A stretch of DNA of 64,000 bases, taken from DASXKD01 sp963762735. GTDB taxonomy: Bacteria; Actinomycetota; Actinomycetes; Streptosporangiales; Streptosporangiaceae. Numbering within the stretch: position 1 is the stretch's first letter; each line of letters opens with the position of its first letter. Positions 57,649 through 64,000 of this stretch are shown piece by piece. The stretch covers positions 1-64,000 of the forward strand of contig CAVXMG010000053.1 of assembly GCA_963762735.1 (NCBI GenBank). The letters run 5' to 3'. Below the pieces are notes generated by a model. It was given only the letters and a program-made list of their open reading frames with translations, made no database searches and had not been told where the DNA came from. A program made the translations under genes and the position numbers.

Positions 57649-58035
57649 ATGCAGCACATAGTGATTGATAAACACGGCCAGACTGGCGAACGATTCGGTT
57701 CGGCGGAGGAAGCCGAGGCTTCGCAGAAGCACATAACCGTGTGGAGTCGAGGCGAGACCGAGGACCGTAGAGCCTCTGCGCCGCCTCCGGCCAGAACCAA
57801 GGGTCAGGCAGGAGCCTGCCCGGACCGGGCGCGGGCCATCCCCTGCAAGCTGCGTGCCGGTCACGAGGTAGAAGATCGTCGTGCAATTAGCGTTCAAGCA
57901 CTGAGTCCAGGTAGTTCTGCACATTCTCAGGGATACCATTGCGTACGCGCTCGGCCAGCTGCCGACCGTCGCACCATTCCACCTTGTCAACCTTTTCTGG
58001 ATCGGGAAGGTAGAGGAGGAAAGGGTTCCCGATAA
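57649..58035 (+). CDS. possible small protein at the island's left side
   Basis: ATG 57649 has AGGAG seven bases upstream in a locally AT-richer stretch and reads MQHIVIDKHGQTGERFGSAE. From about residue 40 it enters the 100-base island repeat, and from 57887 it is antisense to the NUDIX gene. At most the first part is genuine; it may be a gene truncated by island rearrangement. Confidence 0.25.
   Translation: MQHIVIDKHGQTGERFGSAEEAEASQKHITVWSRGETEDRRASAPPPARTKGQAGACPDRARAIPCKLRAGHEVEDRRAISVQALSPGSSAHSQGYHCVRARPAADRRTIPPCQPFLDREGRGGKGSR
57771..57875. repeat. 100-base imperfect direct repeat, left copy
   Basis: AGCCTCTGCGCCGCCTCCGG through GCCATCCCCTGCAAGCTGCG is matched by 61642-61740 with scattered differences. 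The pair lies inside the att repeats, so the island may be composite or its ends duplicated. Confidence 0.7.
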
Positions 58036-58318
58036 CAAAGTCACATGCTACGTAGGCCGGAGTCGGACGCTCCACGACGCTAAACACGCCCAGGGTGGTG
58101 ACCGTCACGCCAGTTGTCTCGAAGGTTCCGCGGACGGCCGCGGCCTCGGGACTCTCGCCCGGCTCGATCTTGCTGATCGGAAACGACCACAGCAGGCCAG
58201 CTTTGGCCCTGCGCCGCCTGATGAGCAGGACTTTGCCACCCCGGACGGCGACCGCTACAGCGGCCCCGGCGAATTCTTCCTCAAAGTCGAAAGTGGGGTC
58301 GTACGTGAACCGTCTCAC
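57887..58318 (-). CDS. NUDIX-fold protein with degenerate Nudix box
   Basis: 143 residues from GTG 58318 (VRRFTYDPTFDFEEEFAGAA). The beta-sheet start (AAVAVAVRGGKVLLIRRRRA) and the position of the box fit NUDIX, but the box reads GESPEAAAVRGTFETTG instead of GX5EX7REUXEEXGU: the REU glutamate is Gly and the EE pair is ET. Normal pyrophosphohydrolase activity is doubtful; a binding or regulatory role or decay is possible. It is the only non-repeat gene of the island. Confidence 0.75.
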   Translation of the reverse strand: MRRFTYDPTFDFEEEFAGAAVAVAVRGGKVLLIRRRRAKAGLLWSFPISKIEPGESPEAAAVRGTFETTGVTVTTLGVFSVVERPTPAYVACDFVIGNPFLLYLPDPEKVDKVEWCDGRQLAERVRNGIPENVQNYLDSVLER

Positions 58319-58928
58319 GCACCAGATCGGCGTTGCGCTGAAAAAGTTTGCGGCGGGGTGCGTGTCAAGTTGGATCCCGTGCCGCCTTGGCCGGAAGGAT
58401 GACGCTGGCTACACAGACCTGGAGCCGGGGCGCACGAGGTTGATCAGGCCATCTGCGCCCCGGCCCCAGCACCAGTCAGCCACAGCTTCCTTGCCACTTG
58501 ACCAGGGTAGACCTGGCGCCTCCCTCCAATGGCCGAACCTCCTGCAGTGCTGTACCTAGACGAACTAGCGCCATGGACAGCTCATCTGCTAGCACCAGCA
58601 CCGCCATACCGCTGTTGTGATCCGACAACAGATGCGCGACAGTTGTCCGCCAGCTGATGCGCGACCGCGATGGCGTGCGGTAACTCCGGTCTTGATCGGC
58701 TTGAGGCCCGCCCGGCTGGACGCATATTGGTGCGCCGCAAGCTGGGGAGGCCGCCCGGGGTGATATTCGGTTGCGTGCCGTGTACACGGTCTTGACGTCC
58801 TGGACGTCGAACCTATGGCGGGGTTTTATGCGCTCCTTTGCCCTGCCCTGTCCATCACCCGGGAGCAGCCCCGGGGTGGGCGGCCGGTCCAGCGCGGCCG
58901 GTCGCCTGCGATCGAAAGGGAGGACGGG
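58319..58928. other. island gap of about 600 bases, no gene recognised
   Basis: No ORF here has recognisable features; those present are antisense or compositional. It should contain the promoters of the divergent NUDIX and kelch genes. Confidence 0.4.
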
Positions 58929-59930
58929 ATGACAGCGAACCGGATCGTGATCACCGGGTCGGCGGCCCTGGCCGCCTGTGGCGTGCTGGCGATGGCCCCG
59001 CCTGCCGTCCAGGCCAGTCCTGCTCCGGTCCCGGCCTGGACGCAGCAGGCCCCGGCGGCCAGCCCGTCCGCCCGGCAGAATGCAGCGATGGCCTATGACG
59101 CGGCCACTGGCACCGTGGTGCTGTTCGGCGGCTTCCACAACAGGTTGGGCGACCTCCTGCAGCTGGGGGACACCTGGACCTGGGACGGCACCACCTGGAC
59201 CAAGCAGGCCCCAGCGGTCCACCCGTCCGCCCGGGCAGGCGCGGCGATGGCCTATGACCCGGCCACCGGCACCGTGGTGCTGTTCGGCGGTCTTGGCCGA
59301 AATGGCTGGCTCGGTGACACCTGGACCTGGAACGGCACCACCTGGACCAAGCAGGCCCCAGCGACCAGCCCGCCCCCGCGGGGCTACGCATCGATGGCTT
59401 ACGACGCCGCCACCGGCACCGTGGTAATGTTCGGCGGCTTCAACAACAGGCGCGGCGGCGGTGCCAGCTTGTTCGACGGCACCTGGACCTGGGACGGCAC
59501 CACCTGGACCAGGCAGGCACCGGCGACCAGCCCGCGCGCCCGGTTCGACGCGACGATGGCCTATGACCCGGCCACTGGTACCGCGGTGCTGTTCGGCGGC
59601 GAAGGTAACGGCAAGCTCGGTGACACCTGGACCTGGGATGGCACCACCTGGACCCAGCAGGCACCGGCGACCAGCCCGCCCGCCCGCGAAGATGCGTCGA
59701 TGGCCTACGACGCGGCCACCGGCAACGTCGTGCTGTTCGGCGGCGCCGGTGGCAGCACCTTGCAAGCGCTCGCTGACACCTGGACCTGGGACGGCACCAC
59801 CTGGACCAAGCAGCACCCGGCGACCAGCCCGCCCGCCCGGCAGAATGCAGCGATGGCCTATGACGCGGCCACTGGCACCGTGGTGCTGTTCGGCGGTGCC
59901 GGGCTCGATGACACCTGGACGTGGAGATGA
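58929..59930 (+). CDS. secreted kelch-repeat protein
   Basis: 333 residues from ATG 58929 (MTANRIVITGSAALAACGVL), with GGGAGGA upstream and a signal peptide to VQASP. Six kelch repeats of about 50 residues follow, each MAYDAATGTVVLFGG then DTWTWDGTTWTKQAPATSPP and an Arg. The protein stops abruptly after DDTWTWR, so the last blade is closed early or contributed by the N-terminal strand. It is extracellular and probably binds a glycan or protein; the ligand is unknown. The high repeat identity at DNA level implies recent expansion. Confidence 0.85.
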   Translation: MTANRIVITGSAALAACGVLAMAPPAVQASPAPVPAWTQQAPAASPSARQNAAMAYDAATGTVVLFGGFHNRLGDLLQLGDTWTWDGTTWTKQAPAVHPSARAGAAMAYDPATGTVVLFGGLGRNGWLGDTWTWNGTTWTKQAPATSPPPRGYASMAYDAATGTVVMFGGFNNRRGGGASLFDGTWTWDGTTWTRQAPATSPRARFDATMAYDPATGTAVLFGGEGNGKLGDTWTWDGTTWTQQAPATSPPAREDASMAYDAATGNVVLFGGAGGSTLQALADTWTWDGTTWTKQHPATSPPARQNAAMAYDAATGTVVLFGGAGLDDTWTWR

Positions 59931-60511
59931 CCTGCAGCTAGCCCTTCGCAGCGCTCACGCACCGGCATTCCCTATAAGCGCCCGCTCATCCGCGTAGCGC
60001 GCTCGATGTGCCGCAGATCAGCTGGCGGGCATGTGTCGCGGATCTACCGACGGAGGACACCGCACCGGACTCCGCGTTGCCGAATTGAGCCGTTCTTGGC
60101 GGCGCCTGCGGCGCCGCTGGCCCGGCGTCAGCGCCGGGCTCAGCCTTGGCGAGGCCCGCCCGGCGCACGCCGGGCCGCAGCAGCCGAGCGGGTCGATCAA
60201 GGTGGCCCGGACGGCGGGCAGGCCGAGCTGCGCACGTGACCGTCGCCCTCGCTCCCGATTGTCCGGCTCGCCGCCACCGCGTCCAGGGCGCTGCGGGCCG
60301 ACGGATGCGATCGGCTTCGCCGGTGACCTGGATTCGGCGCCGGTGAGGGCGACGGGGGGACGCAGGTCGTGGTCAGGGATGGCGGGGCGGGCTCTCGCTG
60401 GTAAGGGCGGCCCTGTCTGGACTGGCCAGCGTCGCGCGATTTAAGCTGGCGGGGGACTACCGCAGCAGGCGGGGTGGATGGCCGGGCCTGGCGGCGTGAA
60501 GCGGGTGGTTC
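59931..60511. other. island gap of about 580 bases, no gene recognised
   Basis: Only short overlapping ORFs of coincidental type are present. A GC hairpin (GGCGCCTGCGGCGCC, near 60100) is the only structure noted. Confidence 0.4.
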
Positions 60512-61456
60512 ATGGACAGGCGCATACGGATGATCGTCGCGGTCGCCGCGGTGGGGGCGGTGTTACTGGCCAGCGGCGGCGCAGCGGCCAGCGCTGGTGT
60601 GGCGGCGGCTCCGAGGACTCACGTGTGGGGGACCGCGCAGGAGGTGCCCGGCACCGCCGCGCTCAACCGGGGGTTCGCAGTCGTCGGCTCGGTGTCGTGC
60701 GCCGCAGCGGGCAACTGCAGCGCCGGCGGGGGCTACATCGACAGCTCCGGCCACGTCCAGGCGTTCGTGGTCAGCCAGGCTGGCGGCACCTGGCACCCCG
60801 CCCTCGAGGTGCCCGGCACCGCCGCCCTCAACCGGGGCGGGTCCGCAGTCGTCGGCTCGGTGTCGTGCGCTGCGGCGGGCAACTGCGACGCGGGCGGGGG
60901 CTACATCGACAGGTCCGGCCACGTCCAGGCGTTCGTGGTCAGCCAGGCTGGCGGCACCTGGCACCCCGCCCTCGAGGTGCCCGGCACCGCCGCCCTCAAC
61001 CGGGGCGGGGCCGCTGACGTCGGCTCGGTGTCGTGCGCCGCGGCGGGCAACTGCGGCGCGGGCGGGGCCTACACCGACAGCTCCGGCCACACCCAGGTGT
61101 TCGTGGTCAGCCAGGTGAACGGCACCTGGCACACCGCCATCGAGGTGCCCGGCACCGCCGCCCTCAACCGGGGCGGGGCCGCTGACGTCGGCTCGGTGTC
61201 GTGCGCCGCGGCGGGCAACTGCGGCGCGGGCGGAGGCTACACGGACAGCTCCGGCCGCTTTCAGGCGTTCGTGGTCAGCCAGACCGGCGGCACCTGGCAT
61301 AAGGCCATCGAGGTGCCCGGCACCGCCGCCCTCAACCAGGGCGGGTTCGCTGAAATCCGCTCGGTGTCGTGCGCCGCGGCGGGCGAGTGCGGCGCGGGCG
61401 GGTCCTATGCAGTCGGCCCCGGCAGCCAGCAGGCGTTCGTGGTCAGCCAGACGTAG
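60512..61456 (+). CDS. secreted protein with five near-identical 51-residue repeats
   Basis: 314 residues from ATG 60512 (MDRRIRMIVAVAAVGAVLLA) with a signal peptide ending near AASA. The mature part is five to six copies of EVPGTAALNRGG, VGSVSCAAAGNC and GAGGGYTDSSGH..AFVVSQ, about 153 bases per unit. The SVSC...GNC pair suggests one disulphide per blade. Similar repeats occur in exported proteins of soil actinobacteria without known function. The last repeat is more divergent. Confidence 0.82.
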   Translation: MDRRIRMIVAVAAVGAVLLASGGAAASAGVAAAPRTHVWGTAQEVPGTAALNRGFAVVGSVSCAAAGNCSAGGGYIDSSGHVQAFVVSQAGGTWHPALEVPGTAALNRGGSAVVGSVSCAAAGNCDAGGGYIDRSGHVQAFVVSQAGGTWHPALEVPGTAALNRGGAADVGSVSCAAAGNCGAGGAYTDSSGHTQVFVVSQVNGTWHTAIEVPGTAALNRGGAADVGSVSCAAAGNCGAGGGYTDSSGRFQAFVVSQTGGTWHKAIEVPGTAALNQGGFAEIRSVSCAAAGECGAGGSYAVGPGSQQAFVVSQT

Positions 61457-61641
61457 TCCCCGGACACGCCCGGGTGGGAACTGGTTCCCGCCTCGCCGGA
61501 CGGCTTTGATCCTGCTCCTAAAGCCGCTGGCTGGGCTTGGGTCCGGGGATGGCCCGCTGAGTGTGCGGCGGCACCCCTCCACCGTCAAGGGCGCTTCGCG
61601 TTTCCTACCGGAAATGGCCTCTGGCCACCCTTGAGCGGCGG

Positions 61642-61740
61642 AGCCTCTATGCCGCCTCCGGGCAGTGATCAAGGGCCAGGCGGGGAGCCTGCCCGGACCG
61701 GACGCGGGCCATCCCCTGCATGGTGCGGGTGGTCACGAAC
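61642..61740. repeat. 100-base imperfect direct repeat, right copy
   Basis: Counterpart of 57771-57875, sharing GAGCCTGCCCGGACCGG and CGCGGGCCATCCCCTGCA. Confidence 0.7.
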
Positions 61741-61918
61741 GTGCCCCCGAGGTGCCCCCGAACTACCGTCAACAGCCAATGATAGCCACCAATGGCAAAC
61801 CGTAAATCTCAAGCTAGCGCGGGCATTGAACCCTGCGAGCAACGCATTTCTACACGCTCGTAATGCGTAGGTCGTCGTGCCGTTCGCTCGCCACCGGCCA
61901 GCAACCGATGCCGCAGCG

Positions 61919-61954
61919 TGGCCCTACAAGCGGCCCTACATTAGCCCTAGAGCA
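61919..61954. repeat. right-end 12-base arm-like repeats
   Basis: TGGCCCTACAAG, CGGCCCTACATT and the weaker TAGCCCTAGAGC follow each other. They share the GGCCCTA core with the left-end repeats and lie about 100 bases inside the right att copy. Confidence 0.55.
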
Positions 61955-62054
61955 CCCGGGGCACTGCGGGTAAGGCGGGGTGAATCGTTAGGGTTCACAC
62001 AGAATCGCCGCAGGTCACAAATCCTATGCCACTACAGAAGGGGCTGCATCGGCA

Positions 62055-62101
62055 CCCTGATAAGGAAGAGGTCCGTGGTTCAAGTCCACGTAGCCCCACC
62101 A
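62055..62101 (+). repeat. attachment site copy 2 (distal)
   Basis: Perfect 47-base copy of the tRNA-Ile 3' half without the 5' half, so it is not a functional tRNA. Confidence 0.93.
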
Positions 62102-62185
62102 GCCAAAACGTGAATCTAAAATCAAGATCCACGACGCGCCCCGCGCCACCACCGACCGACGATCAGACGGCATGAATGATCAGGG

Positions 62186-62587
62186 TTAGGGCCGCATCAC
62201 CCCCTTGTCGGTCCACGTGACCCCTTCGTGGCGGCACAGGCAGAAGGGATGCCCGACCGGGTCGGTGTAGACCTGCCACCCGTAGCCCTCGGGTCCGATG
62301 AAGTCCTTCTGCAGTGTCGCGCCGAGCTTGACGACGCGGCGCTGTTCCCGCTCGATTTCGTCCACTTCGAAGTCGAGGTGGTACTGCTTGGGGTGTTCGT
62401 TGTCGGGCCAGCACGGAGGGCGGTAGTCCTCCACCCGCTGGAAGGCCAGATCGACCTCGCCGAAGGTGATGCCGGCAAAGTTGTCGGAACTGCCCTCCAT
62501 GATGGCGCGGCCTGTCACCTGGGAGTAGAAGGCCGCCAGCTTCATCGGGTCCGGGCAGTCGATGATGAAACCCAAGAGTTGTAGCAC
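62186..62587 (-). CDS. VOC (glyoxalase/dioxygenase) superfamily protein
   Basis: 133 residues from GTG 62587 (VLQLLGFIIDCPDPMKLAAF); the frame upstream to 62719 is compositional. It has paired beta-alpha-beta-beta-beta units with YHLDFEVDEIEREQRRVVKL and a GYGWQVYTDPVGHPFCLC ending typical of the actinobacterial glyoxalase-like group. The metal ligands and substrate are undetermined. It is the first gene beyond the island. Confidence 0.85.
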   Translation of the reverse strand: MLQLLGFIIDCPDPMKLAAFYSQVTGRAIMEGSSDNFAGITFGEVDLAFQRVEDYRPPCWPDNEHPKQYHLDFEVDEIEREQRRVVKLGATLQKDFIGPEGYGWQVYTDPVGHPFCLCRHEGVTWTDKGVMRP

Positions 62588-62755
62588 CAGGCGATCTTGC
62601 CATAGAGCAGGGCACGTGCCCTGTCCCGACGACCACCCGCCATGGACCCATGGAACCCCGGACCCCGGCCCGACAGGCGGGCCGCTGTCACGACCCCCCG
62701 AGGGGGCGGGGCAGCGCATACTGAGTGCAGACCCGGGTAGCAGTATGGTGATGCC

Positions 62756-62780
62756 TAATATGCGCTGAAGGGGCGTATTA
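62756..62780 (+). promoter_or_regulatory. dyad covering the ribosome site of the next gene
   Basis: TAATATGCGC (62756-62765) and GGCGTATTA (62772-62780) pair almost fully, with the likely ribosome site GAAGGGG in the loop and right arm, three bases before the ATG. It is a possible operator or RNA hairpin. Confidence 0.4.
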
Positions 62781-62782
62781 GT

Positions 62783-63100
62783 ATGTTTTCACCGTTTCTG
62801 TCCGGGAAGCAAAATCGCTCGGATGCAGAGGTTGCTGAGTGGGAGAGGCAGCAGGCGAAGCTCGGCCAGGACTACGGATCGCCATGGCTGAGTGGGCTGG
62901 TTACTTTCAGCGGCTTCGTGGCGGCATTCGTCGGGTCGGTTGCCGTGCTGTTTGTTATTGCTAACCTGCACCACGGCAGGGTGTGGTTGCCGTACGCAGT
63001 CATACTGGCCGCATTGGTGGGAGTCCACTTGTGTCTGCGCGCTGTGCGTTATCGAAGGCGGCGGCATGCCAGGCAACCGGCCGTTGGCGATCATGGATAA
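62783..63100 (+). CDS. small two-helix membrane protein
   Basis: 105 residues: a charged N-terminus (SDAEVAEWERQQAKLGQDYG), two transmembrane helices (LVTFSGFVAAFVGSVAVLFV and YAVILAALVGVHLCLRAV) and a basic C-terminus (RYRRRRHARQ), suggesting both ends are inside. Codon use is less GC-rich than its neighbours. The function is unknown. Confidence 0.7.
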   Translation: MFSPFLSGKQNRSDAEVAEWERQQAKLGQDYGSPWLSGLVTFSGFVAAFVGSVAVLFVIANLHHGRVWLPYAVILAALVGVHLCLRAVRYRRRRHARQPAVGDHG

Positions 63101-63196
63101 GTGACGCGTGATCGCACTCCGAATAGACGCACTGAGCAGTAATTACGGGCTACTGATGTCAAGCGACGATTGACAGTCAACGGCCTTCCGGTCTGG

Positions 63197-63754
63197 CTAC
63201 CGCAACTCGCCGGCAAGCAGGCTATAGATCAGGCTGTCGCGGCGGGCTCCCTTGAAAGGCACATGGGAACGAAGAAGGCCCTCGCGGGAAAATCCGCAAC
63301 GCTCGGCGACATGCTGCGACGCCTCATTGTCGGGACCGCAAGTCAGCTCCAGCCGGGCCAGTCCCAGCTCGGCGAATGCCCACCCGGCGAGCAGGCGGAC
63401 CGCATGTGTCGCGGCACCCCGGCCGCGGGCCTCGGGGGCGAGCCAGTAACCAACCCCCGCGCGGCCATGATCCAGGCGAACCTCATACAGCGAGAGGCAG
63501 CCGAGCACCACGTCCTGGTCGTACGGTTCGACCAGCGCGAAGTTCAGCTCATCGCCACGCAAGCGGGCCTCTTCCTGCTCGGCGAAGTAGTCGCGCGCAT
63601 CAGTCTCGGTATACGGAGTGGTACGCCATGAGAACCGCTGCATCACCGGATCACTGAACGTCAGCACCATGCCCGGCACGTCGGCCTCGCGCCAAGGACG
63701 CAGCAGCACCACATCATCAGCCAGGGGCGGTACCGGGAACCAAAGCTCGGCCAT
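63197..63754 (-). CDS. GNAT acetyltransferase, RimJ/RimL type
   Basis: 185 residues starting MAELWFPVPPLADDVVLLRP. The fold elements LRPWREADVPGMVLTFSD, GYWLAPEARGRGAATHAVRL (acetyl-CoA loop RGRGAA) and LELTCGPDNEASQHVAERCGF are those of protein/amino-acid N-acetyltransferases of the RimJ/RimL group. The substrate is unknown. Confidence 0.9.
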   Translation of the reverse strand: MAELWFPVPPLADDVVLLRPWREADVPGMVLTFSDPVMQRFSWRTTPYTETDARDYFAEQEEARLRGDELNFALVEPYDQDVVLGCLSLYEVRLDHGRAGVGYWLAPEARGRGAATHAVRLLAGWAFAELGLARLELTCGPDNEASQHVAERCGFSREGLLRSHVPFKGARRDSLIYSLLAGELR

Positions 63755-63770
63755 GTCGAGATGATCTCCT

Positions 63771-64000
63771 TCAACAGCAGGCGATGCGAGCGGTGATCGC
63801 CGGGGCGGCCGCGCGCAGCCACGCCTCGGCGCGCGGCAGCTCGTCCTTGGCGCCGTCCTCCCATAGCTTGCGGAACACCGGGTCCAGCTCGGCCGAGGCG
63901 CGGGAATCCTCGTGATAGCGGCGCGCCATGTCGACGGCGAACGGCGCCAGCGCCGTGCGATGCCGCGCCGTCATGCCGTAAGCGTCCGCGAACACCGCGA
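63771..64000 (-). CDS. phosphotransferase-like protein, C-terminal end (cut by window edge)
   Basis: About 75 codons in frame to the edge. FADAYGMTARHRTALAPFAV, then a long helix and WLRAAAPAITARI, resembles the C-terminus of aminoglycoside-phosphotransferase-fold proteins (the RLFxDAYGL motif). The catalytic part lies outside, so the assignment is tentative. Confidence 0.45.
   Translation of the reverse strand, partial: AVFADAYGMTARHRTALAPFAVDMARRYHEDSRASAELDPVFRKLWEDGAKDELPRAEAWLRAAAPAITARIACC

Larger units (their letters stand above)
61457..62054. other. island right-end non-coding region
   Basis: 598 bases without a gene. It contains the second 100-base repeat (61642-61740), a short direct repeat GTGCCCCCGAG/GTGCCCCCGAA near 61741-61760, and the right arm-like sites (61919-61954). 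An integrase gene would be expected here or at the left end, but is missing. Confidence 0.5.
57320..62101. mobile_element. tRNA-Ile-associated genomic island without integrase
   Basis: A perfect 47-base direct repeat bounds the segment: 57320-57366 (3' part of tRNA-Ile, anticodon loop to CCA) and 62055-62101. This is the attL/attR geometry of tyrosine-integrase elements. Inside lie repeated 12-base arm-like sites at both ends, a NUDIX-like gene, two secreted repeat proteins and much non-coding sequence. No integrase, excisionase or transfer gene is visible. It is either a decayed element or a satellite moved by an integrase in trans. Confidence 0.85.

Noticed and set aside
57434..57661. 75-codon ORF just inside the island
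   Set aside because: It starts within the arm-like repeats and has no convincing ribosome site or protein character.
62055..62101. Second tRNA-Ile gene
   Set aside because: Only the 3' half is present; the acceptor 5' strand and D arm are missing, so it is an attachment-site copy.

Overview
The window is about 64 kb of very GC-rich DNA whose gene content and order are those of the replication-origin region of an actinobacterium. The core reads parA, rsmG, jag/khpB, yidC, yidD, rnpA, rpmH | dnaA, oriC, dnaN, gnd, recF, DUF721, gyrB, gyrA, DUF3566, tRNA-Ile. Gnd between dnaN and recF, a class-specific ParB/parS pair, DUF5318, DUF3566, DUF6049 and a PadR-ino1 pair point to Streptomyces/Streptosporangiales-like Actinomycetia. 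The species cannot be named from sequence alone.

Layout. 1-2.9 kb: C-terminal part of a large secreted repeat protein. 3.0-4.7 kb: divergent HxlR regulator/SDR pair and a membrane-protein remnant. 4.7-10.9 kb: dnaB with two inteins, then rplI, rpsR, ssb, rpsF, all on the minus strand. 11-22 kb: small membrane protein, endonuclease IV, a GT87 mannosyltransferase, a bifunctional penicillin-binding protein, DUF5318, PadR regulator with inositol-phosphate synthase, an MFS transporter and the CCA-adding enzyme. 22.4-24.6 kb: an insertion scar holding a truncated duplicate of the DUF6049 gene start, two transposase fragments and a secreted repeat protein. 24.6-33.8 kb: the envelope/redox cluster DUF6049, murJ, a membrane pseudokinase, sigM, its zinc anti-sigma factor, trxB and trxA; trxB has a SigR-type promoter. 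33.9-36.6 kb: GNAT enzyme, secreted protein, threonine aldolase. 36.6-57.4 kb: chromosome partition, protein insertion, origin and gyrase block. 57.3-62.1 kb: a 4.8-kb island bounded by a perfect 47-bp repeat of the tRNA-Ile 3' half, with integrase-arm-like repeats at both ends but no integrase. 62.1-64 kb: glyoxalase-fold protein, small membrane protein, acetyltransferase and the end of a phosphotransferase-like gene.

Three points stand out. First, DnaB carries two different inteins, a class 3 (Ala1, WCT) intein in the P-loop and a class 1 intein at the RESG/Ser site. Second, parB is convergent with parA and is flanked by a 14-bp inverted repeat, which suggests a local inversion. Third, the tRNA-Ile island looks like an integrase-less satellite. 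About a dozen single-base frame breaks occur across the window, including in genes no cell can lose (dnaA, dnaB, yidC). Most are probably sequence errors, so I annotate those genes as single loci with the break position stated.
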